Shown here in pieces: positions 1-4,623 of a DNA stretch of 6,202 nucleotides. Source of the DNA: an uncultured Oscillibacter sp. (GTDB lineage Bacteria; Bacillota; Clostridia; Oscillospirales; Oscillospiraceae). Every line of letters starts with the position of its first letter. Position 1 is the stretch's first letter. The notes below the pieces were generated by a model, which was not told where the DNA came from, made no database searches, and saw only the letters and a list, made by a program, of their open reading frames with translations. The stretch lies in contig NZ_CAJUBK010000092.1 of the NCBI RefSeq assembly GCF_910584465.1, positions 1-6,202 of the forward strand. Reading direction: 5' to 3'. Both the position numbers and the translations under genes were made by a program.

Positions 1-236
1 CCATGTTCGGCACCAAGGCCAAGGGCCCCCGCTATCTGGAGATGGCCGAGGGCTATGTCACCCGCATCGCCCTGAACAAGGACGACGAGATCGTCGGCTA
101 TGAGTTCGTGAACCTGGGCAAGATGATGGACGCCATCAAGAAGGGCACCGACGCCAACGAGGCCCTGGACAAGGCCAAGGGCCGCTACGGCCAGTTCGAC
201 GGGGCCGCCAAGTATATCGACCCCCGTCACGAGTAA
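1..236 (+). CDS. Iron-sulfur cluster assembly scaffold protein (IscU/NifU-like), C-terminal part only
   Basis: Partial gene: the reading frame is open from the window edge (first full codon at base 3) to a TAA at 234-236, leaving about 77 residues. The Met at base 3 has no upstream sequence to act as an RBS and lies in a run (MFGTKAKGPRYLEMAEG) that reads as internal protein, so the true start is probably outside. The visible part resembles the C-terminus of the IscU/NifU-like scaffold proteins found beside GGGtGRT genes in clostridia; those proteins hold nascent Fe-S clusters on cysteines in the N-terminal part, which is missing here. No Cys is visible in this fragment, so metal binding cannot be judged. 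It ends 19 bp before the GGGtGRT start with no terminator between, which implies cotranscription. The call leans on recalled family resemblance and gene context. Confidence 0.62.
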   Translation, partial: MFGTKAKGPRYLEMAEGYVTRIALNKDDEIVGYEFVNLGKMMDAIKKGTDANEALDKAKGRYGQFDGAAKYIDPRHE

Positions 237-240
237 AAAA

Positions 241-247
241 AGGAGGG
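241..247 (+). promoter_or_regulatory. Strong ribosome binding site for the GGGtGRT gene
   Basis: AGGAGGG lies 8 nt before the ATG at 256, nearly a full anti-Shine-Dalgarno match. It fixes the start of the GGGtGRT gene and lies just 4 nt after the stop of the upstream scaffold gene. Confidence 0.9.
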
Positions 248-255
248 ATTGAGAA

Positions 256-1254
256 ATGGCTCTGTTTGAAAGCTACGAGAGACGGATCGGCAAGATCGAT
301 CCTGTCCTGTCCCAGTACGGGATCGAGAGCGTCGAGGCGTGCCGCGAGCTGTGCCAGGCCGCCGGCTTCGACCCCTATGAGATCGTGAAGGGCATCCAGC
401 CCATCTGCTTCGAGAACGCCTGCTGGGCCTACTGCGTGGGCGCGGCCATCGCGCTGAAGAAGAACGTGGCCACCGCCGCCGAGGCCGCCGAGGCCATCGG
501 CGAGGGTCTCCAGGCCTTCTGCATCCCCGGCTCCGTGGCCGAGGACCGCAAGGTGGGCCTGGGCCACGGCAACCTGGGCGCCATGCTGCTGCGCGACGAG
601 ACCAAGTGCTTCGCCTTCCTGGCGGGCCACGAGTCCTTCGCCGCGGCCGAGGGCGCCATCGGCATCGTCCGCAACGCCAACAAGGCCCGCAAGGAGCCCC
701 TGCGCGTCATCCTGAACGGCCTGGGCAAGGACGCCGCCCAGATCATCAGCCGCATCAACGGCTTCACCTACGTCCAGACCCAGTTCGACTACGGCACCGG
801 CGAGGTGTCGGTGGTCAAGGAGACCCGCTATTCCGAGGGCGAGCGGGCCAACGTCCGCTGCTACGGCGCGGACGACGTCCGGGAGGGCGTGGCCATCATG
901 CACCTGGAGGGCGTGGACGTGTCCATCACCGGCAACTCCACCAACCCCACCCGGTTCCAGCACCCCGTGGCGGGCACCTACAAGAAGGAGTGCTGTGAGC
1001 AGGGGAAGAAGTACTTCTCCGTGGCCTCCGGCGGCGGCACCGGCCGCACCCTGCACCCGGACAACATGGCCGCCGGCCCCGCCAGCTACGGCATGACCGA
1101 CACCATGGGCCGGATGCACTCCGACGCCCAGTTCGCCGGGTCCAGCTCCGTCCCCGCCCACGTGGAGATGATGGGCTTCCTGGGCATGGGCAACAACCCC
1201 ATGGTGGGCGCCACCGTCGCCGTGGCCGTGGCCGTCGCCGAGAGCCGGGCGTAA
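256..1254 (+). CDS. GGGtGRT family protein (332 aa)
   Basis: The protein carries the family's signature, GGGTGRT, at residues 259-265 within VASGGGTGRTLHPDN, and its length of about 330 residues fits the family (Pfam GGGtGRT as I recall it). The biochemical function is not established to my knowledge. Visible features are a Cys-rich N-terminal third (C29, C33, C51, C56, C60, C89), further cysteines at 118, 202, 246 and 247, a GLGHGNLG motif near residues 101-108, and a Val-Ala repeat at 321-328 close to the C-terminus. There is no signal peptide or clear membrane segment, so it is probably cytoplasmic. The start is fixed by AGGAGGG at 241-247. Its partner 19 bp upstream is a scaffold-like Fe-S assembly protein, and a terminator follows at 1271-1300. 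A role in Fe-S or metal handling is inferred from the cysteines and the partner only. Confidence 0.9.
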   Translation: MALFESYERRIGKIDPVLSQYGIESVEACRELCQAAGFDPYEIVKGIQPICFENACWAYCVGAAIALKKNVATAAEAAEAIGEGLQAFCIPGSVAEDRKVGLGHGNLGAMLLRDETKCFAFLAGHESFAAAEGAIGIVRNANKARKEPLRVILNGLGKDAAQIISRINGFTYVQTQFDYGTGEVSVVKETRYSEGERANVRCYGADDVREGVAIMHLEGVDVSITGNSTNPTRFQHPVAGTYKKECCEQGKKYFSVASGGGTGRTLHPDNMAAGPASYGMTDTMGRMHSDAQFAGSSSVPAHVEMMGFLGMGNNPMVGATVAVAVAVAESRA

Positions 1255-1270
1255 GCCGCCAGCGGACGAT

Positions 1271-1300
1271 CCCCCGGAGCACGGCGCTCCGGGGGTCTTT
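1271..1300 (+). terminator. Rho-independent terminator after the GGGtGRT gene
   Basis: A perfect 10-bp stem pairs 1271-1280 (CCCCCGGAGC) with 1286-1295 (GCTCCGGGGG) around the 5-nt loop ACGGC, followed by the short T-rich tract TCTTT. It sits 16 bp after the stop codon and closes the scaffold/GGGtGRT unit. The T tract is weak but the stem is very stable. A second GC-only hairpin, pairing about 1312-1322 with 1332-1341 with one bulged C, follows without a T run. Confidence 0.8.
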
Positions 1301-1374
1301 CGCGCGGCCCGCCGCCCCGCCCGGGGAGCGCGGGCGGGCGGTCCCGCCTCCACGCCGCGGGGAGCGTTTTTTAT

Positions 1375-1403
1375 TTGACGCTACCAGGAAAAGGTAGTAT
1401 AAT
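1375..1403 (+). promoter_or_regulatory. SigA-type promoter of the cytidylate-kinase-like gene
   Basis: TTGACG (1375-1380) and a perfect TATAAT (1398-1403) are separated by exactly 17 bp, with a T-rich stretch (TTTTTTATT, 1367-1375) just upstream and overlapping the -35 that may act as an UP-like element. Transcription would start near 1410, giving a leader of only about 20 nt before the ATG at 1431. The spacer contains the inverted repeat CTACC-N7-GGTAG (1381-1385/1393-1397), filling it exactly. Confidence 0.88.
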
Positions 1404-1415
1404 AGGACCATCTAG

Positions 1416-1423
1416 AAAGGAGG
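1416..1423 (+). promoter_or_regulatory. Ribosome binding site of the cytidylate-kinase-like gene
   Basis: AAAGGAGG ends 7 nt before the ATG at 1431, ideal spacing that fixes the start. Confidence 0.9.
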
Positions 1424-1430
1424 CCCTGTT

Positions 1431-2081
1431 ATGAAGACGATCGTCACCATCGGGAGACAGTTTGGCAGCGGCGGCAAGGAGATCGGCATCCGCGTCGCGA
1501 AGGAGCTGGGCATCCCCTTTTACGATAAGGAGATCCTGCAGGAGGCCGCCAAGAAGAGCGGCCTGTGCGAGAAGATCTTGGAGAACTTCGACGAACGGCC
1601 CAAGAGCCTGCTCTATTCCATCGCCATGGACTCGTACATGTTCGCCCTCCCCGGCACCGGCGTGGGCGACTCCCTGGAACAGCAGGTCTACCTCGCCACC
1701 TTCAACACCATCCGCCACATCGCCGGGCAGGGCCCCTGCGTGATCATCGGCCGCTGCGCGGACTACGCCCTGGCCGGGGACCCCGACCACCTCAGCATCT
1801 TCATCCACGCCCCCATCGAGGACCGCATCCGCCGGGTCTCGGAGCGTCAGGGCATCTCCCCGGACAAGGCCAGGACCCTCATCAACAAGACCGACAAGCG
1901 CCGGGCCTCTTACTACGAGTACTACTCCTCCCAGAAGTGGGGGGCGGTGGACAGCTACGACTTCTGCCTCAACAGCAGCTATCTGGGCCTGGGCCGCACG
2001 GTGGAGCTCATCCAAGCCATCGTGGCCCATAAGGAACACCCCATCCCCAGCCCCACGGAGGAAGATCCTACACGGAAGTGA
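1431..2081 (+). CDS. Cytidylate kinase-like family protein (216 aa)
   Basis: This is a P-loop NTPase of the Cytidylate_kin2 type, related to but distinct from canonical CMP kinase (Cmk). The N-terminus has the family's modified phosphate loop, GRQFGSGGKEIG (residues 8-19), followed by LGIPFYDKEIL (26-36). A second conserved block is CVIIGRCADYAL (103-114). The C-terminal half has a lid-like basic/Tyr-rich segment, DKRRASYYEYY (155-165), and YDFCLNSSYLG (176-186). Canonical Cmk has a classical GxxxxGK(S/T) Walker A. Here the Lys is followed by Glu, so nucleotide phosphorylation cannot be assumed; the physiological substrate of this family is unclear to me. It is cytoplasmic, with no signal or membrane segment. 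It forms a single-gene unit with its own promoter at 1375-1403 and terminator at 2087-2117, suggesting independent control. Confidence 0.85.
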   Translation: MKTIVTIGRQFGSGGKEIGIRVAKELGIPFYDKEILQEAAKKSGLCEKILENFDERPKSLLYSIAMDSYMFALPGTGVGDSLEQQVYLATFNTIRHIAGQGPCVIIGRCADYALAGDPDHLSIFIHAPIEDRIRRVSERQGISPDKARTLINKTDKRRASYYEYYSSQKWGAVDSYDFCLNSSYLGLGRTVELIQAIVAHKEHPIPSPTEEDPTRK

Positions 2082-2086
2082 ACGCC

Positions 2087-2117
2087 GCCCGGCGGGCTAT
2101 GGTGCCCGCCGGGCTTT
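2087..2117 (+). terminator. Rho-independent terminator after the cytidylate-kinase-like gene
   Basis: A perfect 11-bp stem pairs 2087-2097 (GCCCGGCGGGC) with 2104-2114 (GCCCGCCGGGC) around loop TATGGT, followed by TTT. It starts 5 bp after the stop codon. The T run is short, as for the preceding terminator in this window. Confidence 0.82.
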
Positions 2118-2141
2118 CCCGCGCCCTTCCATTTTATGGGT

Positions 2142-2160
2142 GGGTAAAAATCTTTCCTAT
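2142..2160. repeat. AT-rich element, copy 1 (imperfect)
   Basis: GGGTAAAAATCTTTCCTAT closely matches the second element at 2211-2228: AAAAATCTTTCCTA here versus AAAAATTTTTCCTA there, differing at one position, with one extra T before the A run. It is an imperfect palindrome standing out from GC-rich surroundings, about 110 bp upstream of the diguanylate cyclase promoter. A regulator site is possible but unproven. Confidence 0.4.
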
Positions 2161-2211
2161 GCGATCGTTTGCGCTTCCGGCGCGCCCCCTGCCCGGCAGG
2201 GCGGCCCTTGG

Positions 2212-2225
2212 GGAAAAATTTTTCC
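2212..2225. repeat. Perfect 14-bp AT-rich palindrome, copy 2 of the element
   Basis: GGAAAAATTTTTCC is a perfect palindrome centred 49-50 bp upstream of the TATAAT at 2268. It shares the AAAAATNTTTCCTA core with the copy at 2142-2160. Position and symmetry fit an operator or a bent-DNA element. No known regulator's box is recognised. Confidence 0.5.
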
Positions 2226-2244
2226 TAAATTTGCAAGTTAGTGC

Positions 2245-2273
2245 TTCCTTAATCGGGAAAAGTCTGATATAAT
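2245..2273 (+). promoter_or_regulatory. Extended -10 promoter of the REC-GGDEF gene
   Basis: TGATATAAT (2265-2273) is a perfect extended -10 element (TG-N-TATAAT). The -35 region 17 bp upstream, TTCCTT at 2245-2250, is poor, which is common for extended -10 promoters and compatible with activator dependence. Transcription would begin near 2280, leaving a leader of roughly 78 nt before the ATG at 2358. Confidence 0.75.
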
Positions 2274-2343
2274 GACGCCTTAGTTAAGATGTTTGGCCTC
2301 TTCCTCTGCGGCGAAACGGATCTGGGACGACTTGGGCACCATA

Positions 2344-2350
2344 GAAGGAG
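2344..2350 (+). promoter_or_regulatory. Ribosome binding site that decides the REC-GGDEF start
   Basis: GAAGGAG ends 7 nt before the ATG at 2358. The in-frame ATG at 2352 lies only 1 nt from this site, and the earlier in-frame ATG at 2289 has no Shine-Dalgarno match, so 2358 is preferred. Confidence 0.8.
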
Positions 2351-2357
2351 TATGGTT

Positions 2358-3275
2358 ATGGAGAAGATCTTGATCATCGACGACAGTCCTGTCCAGGCGA
2401 ATTTCCTGCGTTCCATCCTGGATGCCGACCACGACGTCACCGTCGTCAACACCGCCGAGGCGGGGCTGGAGCAGGCGAAGACCGGGGGATATTCCCTGAT
2501 CCTCCTGGACGTGATCATGCCCGGCATGGACGGGTTCCAGCTCTTGAAGCTCCTCCAGGAAGAGGTGATCGCCTTCCAGACGCCGGTGATCCTCATCACC
2601 AGCCTCAACGACATCCAGAACGAGGAGCGGGGCCTGACCCTGGGGGCCGTGGACTACATCACCAAGCCCTTCCATCCCGGCATCGTCCGGGCCCGGGTGA
2701 ACACCCATATCAAGCTCTACCAGTACCGCACCAAGATCGAGCAGGAGGCCACCATGGACCAGCTCACCGGCGTGGCCAACCGGCGGCGTTATGACCGGGT
2801 CAGCGCCAAGCGCTGGCAGGACGCCCTCCGGCTGGGCGTCCCCCTCTCCATCTGCATGTTCGACATCGATAAATTCAAGGTCTACAACGACACCTTCGGC
2901 CACCCCGCCGGGGACAAGGTCATCAAGGCCGTGGCCCAGACCGCTTCCGCCCTCCTGCGGCGGAGCACGGACTTCTTCGCCCGGTACGGCGGGGAGGAGT
3001 TCGTGGCCCTGATCCTGGGGAACGACGCCAAGAACGACTTCGAGCACATGAAGCGGATCCGCCAGGCGGTGGAGGACCTGCACATCCCCCACGATCCCGG
3101 GGTCTCCCCCTGGGTGACGGTCAGCATCGGCGGCATCACCGCCGTCCCCAAGGCGGGGGCCTCCTATGACAACTATTTGAAGATGGCGGACGCCATGCTC
3201 TACGACGCCAAGCGTTTCGGACGCGACCAGGTGGTCTGGAGCAACGAGCAGATGGAGCAGTGGCGGGAGCGATGA
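2358..3275 (+). CDS. Response regulator with GGDEF domain, probable diguanylate cyclase (305 aa)
   Basis: This is a two-domain cytoplasmic protein of the REC-GGDEF (PleD/WspR-like) type that would make c-di-GMP from two GTP. The receiver domain spans about residues 3-118: acidic pair D8/D9, phospho-acceptor D51 in LLDVIMPGMDG, T81, and K103 in ITKPF. A short helical linker leads to the GGDEF domain from about residue 131, starting with MDQLTGVANRRRYD. It continues with FDIDKFKVYNDTFGH (168-182; D169 is the usual metal ligand), the active-site GGEEF (211-215), and the C-terminal ADAMLYDAKRFGRDQV. RSTD (202-205) lies exactly five residues before GGEEF, matching the RxxD inhibitory I-site, so the enzyme looks active and product-inhibited. 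No EAL/HD-GYP domain, membrane segment or cognate histidine kinase is present in the window. It forms a single-gene unit with an extended -10 promoter upstream; the terminator at 3406-3437 lies beyond its stop. Confidence 0.93.
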   Translation: MEKILIIDDSPVQANFLRSILDADHDVTVVNTAEAGLEQAKTGGYSLILLDVIMPGMDGFQLLKLLQEEVIAFQTPVILITSLNDIQNEERGLTLGAVDYITKPFHPGIVRARVNTHIKLYQYRTKIEQEATMDQLTGVANRRRYDRVSAKRWQDALRLGVPLSICMFDIDKFKVYNDTFGHPAGDKVIKAVAQTASALLRRSTDFFARYGGEEFVALILGNDAKNDFEHMKRIRQAVEDLHIPHDPGVSPWVTVSIGGITAVPKAGASYDNYLKMADAMLYDAKRFGRDQVVWSNEQMEQWRER

Positions 3276-3405
3276 GGCCGCCCGCTCCTCCCCCCAGGGG
3301 CGCAGCATCCGGCGGCAGGGCCGCGGGGCGGTCCGGCGGGGGAGGGCGTATCGCATGATAGGGCCAGCGGCGCGAGGGTGGAGCTCCGACGCTGTTTCTA
3401 TAAGG

Positions 3406-3437
3406 AAAGAGGACCGGATGTCCGGTCCTCTTTTTTT
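3406..3437. terminator. Bidirectional Rho-independent terminator between convergent units
   Basis: The stem pairs GAGGACCGGA (3409-3418) with TCCGGTCCTC (3421-3430), extended by AAA (3406-3408) against TTT. On the + strand it is followed by seven T (3431-3437). On the - strand the transcript would end in UUUCCUUA. It lies 130 bp after the REC-GGDEF stop and 15 bp beyond the iolG stop, so it can end both transcripts. The 130 bp between the cyclase stop and this hairpin are GC-rich and hold no gene that I can support. Confidence 0.88.
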
Positions 3438-3452
3438 ATGCTCCGGGCCCGC

Positions 3453-4490
3453 TCACTTGTAGAGCTCGGGCTTCTCCATGGTCTCGACCTTGAGGAACTG
3501 GGAGGTGCCGCGGGAGGCGTTCAGCGCGTCGCCGGCGACGCAGGCCACGTAGCCGTCCCAGGAGGAGGGGCCGGTGAGCTTGCCGGCGTGGACGGACTCC
3601 ACCCACTTGCAGAACTCGATGTCATACGCCTCGATGAAGCGCTCCTTCCAGTCGGTCATGATGGGCATGCACTCGGCGGGAGCCACGCTGTCCCAGCCGG
3701 CGGGACGGGAGCGGCGCACCACGGCATAGGGATCGGGGAGCTTCACGGTGCCGTTCTCGCAGACGACCTCGCACTGGATGTCGTAGCCGTAGCCGTCGGC
3801 CACCTGGACCTCCACGTCGATGAAGCAGCCCTTCTTGGTCCGCATCAGCATGATCTGGGGGTTGTCATAGCCCTTGTCGGAGTTGGCGGACTGGCGGACC
3901 TTGACGCACTGCACGTCCTCGTACTCGTCGTCCAGCAGCCAGCGGCAGATGTCCAGCTCGTGGATGGCCACGTTGGTGACGCCGTTCTCGGTCTTGAAGC
4001 CCGGGCCCTGGGCCACGTTGCGGTGGCAGGCCTTGATGACCAGGGGGGCGCCGATCTCGCCGGAGTCGATGATGCGCTTCATCTCGGCGTAGCCCCGATC
4101 ATAGTGGCGCATGAAGCCCACCTGGACCAGCCGCTTGCCGATCTCCAGCTCCCGCTCGATGATCTCCTCGCAGTCCTTGGCGTTCTGGCTCAGGGGCTTC
4201 TCGCAGAAGCACCACTTCTCCTCCGCCAGGGTCTTCATGACGTAGTCGTGGTGGGTGGGATCGATGGAGGTGATGACCACGGCCTCCACCTCGGGATCCT
4301 TGATCATGCCGTCGCAGTCATTGCCGTAGGACTTGATGCCGTACTTGGCGGCGGTCTCGTCCGCGGCGGCGGCCACGTAGTCGGAGACGGCCACGACGGT
4401 GGCGCCGGGGACCGTGTCGATGATGCGGCGGCAGTGGTCCTTGCCGATGGCGCCGCAGCCGATGATACCGATCTTCAAAACCTTATCCAT
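3453..4490 (-). CDS. iolG: Inositol 2-dehydrogenase (myo-inositol dehydrogenase, 345 aa)
   Basis: This Gfo/Idh/MocA-family enzyme oxidises myo-inositol to scyllo-inosose with NAD+, the first step of inositol catabolism. The Rossmann domain opens with IGIIGCGAIGKDH (residues 7-19). FCEKPL (95-100) carries the catalytic Lys, K98. GKRLVQVGFMRHYD (118-131), AIHELDICRWLL (175-186), YGYDIQCE and SSWDGYVACV closely follow Bacillus subtilis IolG as I remember it, and the length is typical. Aligned with the B. subtilis K97/D172/H176 triad, this protein has K98, Asn173 and H177, so the Asp is replaced by Asn. The start at 4490 is supported by AAGGAAGG 9 nt upstream. It lies 133 bp downstream of iolD on the same strand, so both are probably one iol operon, although two hairpins intervene. 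A related inositol-isomer dehydrogenase is the main alternative. Confidence 0.87.
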   Translation of the reverse strand: MDKVLKIGIIGCGAIGKDHCRRIIDTVPGATVVAVSDYVAAAADETAAKYGIKSYGNDCDGMIKDPEVEAVVITSIDPTHHDYVMKTLAEEKWCFCEKPLSQNAKDCEEIIERELEIGKRLVQVGFMRHYDRGYAEMKRIIDSGEIGAPLVIKACHRNVAQGPGFKTENGVTNVAIHELDICRWLLDDEYEDVQCVKVRQSANSDKGYDNPQIMLMRTKKGCFIDVEVQVADGYGYDIQCEVVCENGTVKLPDPYAVVRRSRPAGWDSVAPAECMPIMTDWKERFIEAYDIEFCKWVESVHAGKLTGPSSWDGYVACVAGDALNASRGTSQFLKVETMEKPELYK

Positions 4491-4499
4491 GATGATCGA

Positions 4500-4507
4500 C
4501 CTTCCTT
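4500..4507 (-). promoter_or_regulatory. Ribosome binding site of iolG
   Basis: On the - strand AAGGAAGG lies 9 nt before the ATG at 4490 and is the only good Shine-Dalgarno match in the gap, so it sets the iolG start. Confidence 0.78.
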
Positions 4508-4520
4508 TTCATTATTCATG

Positions 4521-4546
4521 GCGGACCGCCGGGAGCGGCGGTCCGC
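4521..4546 (-). other. Perfect 10-bp hairpin just upstream of the iolG RBS
   Basis: GCGGACCGCC (4521-4530) pairs perfectly with GGCGGTCCGC (4537-4546) around a 6-nt loop. On the - strand the sequence after it is CATGAATAATG, with no U-tract, so it is not a canonical terminator. It sits 13 bp before the iolG RBS, where it could stabilise the downstream mRNA or mark a processing point. Confidence 0.6.
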
Positions 4547-4584
4547 TTCCTGTCGTTCCCATGCTGTGGGGGGACTTCCATAGT

Positions 4585-4606
4585 CCGCGGGGGCCTTCCC
4601 CCGCGG
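4585..4606 (-). other. Perfect 9-bp GC-only hairpin downstream of iolD
   Basis: CCGCGGGGG (4585-4593) pairs with CCCCCGCGG (4598-4606) around a 4-nt loop, 17 bp after the iolD stop. In the direction of transcription it is followed by ACTATGG, with no T run. It could protect the iolD 3' end from exonucleases or partly attenuate read-through into iolG. Confidence 0.6.
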
Positions 4607-4623
4607 GGGTGGGAGGACGCCGC

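Noticed and set aside
136..1353. Long open frame on the - strand opposite the GGGtGRT gene
   Set aside because: It is antisense to a clear family gene, with low-complexity Gly/Ala/His-rich translation. Such frames are expected opposite GC3-biased genes.
2187..2201. CCCTGCC-C-GGCAGGG inverted repeat as a second terminator
   Set aside because: The loop is too short to form the full stem and no T run follows. A complete terminator already lies at 2087-2117.
2078..2272. Possible 64-residue protein after the cytidylate-kinase-like gene
   Set aside because: It starts at a GTG inside the upstream stop region, has no RBS, and its frame runs through a strong terminator and the next promoter.
2280..2345. 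c-di-GMP riboswitch in the leader of the cyclase gene (a GAAACGG...GGGACG similarity)
   Set aside because: The conserved GEMM cores and the paired stems are not present, and the leader of about 65 nt before the RBS is too short for the aptamer plus an expression platform.
2289..2357. N-terminal extension of the REC-GGDEF protein from an upstream ATG
   Set aside because: It has no Shine-Dalgarno before 2289, only about 9 nt would lie between the predicted transcription start and that ATG, and the receiver domain naturally begins at MEKILIIDD. The ATG at 2352 is too close to the RBS.
4509..4516. AATAAT as a -10 for a separate iolG promoter
   Set aside because: It abuts the iolG RBS, leaving no room for a normal leader, and no -35 is seen at the right distance.
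4449..4516. Short 14-codon frame (MNNEKEG...) overlapping the iolG start on the - strand
   Set aside because: It has no RBS of its own and its frame simply spans the iolG RBS and start. There is no support for translation.
3378..4583. Long open frame on the + strand opposite iolG
   Set aside because: It runs through the bidirectional terminator and is antisense to iolG. Its Gly/Val/His/Leu-rich translation has no recognisable domain.
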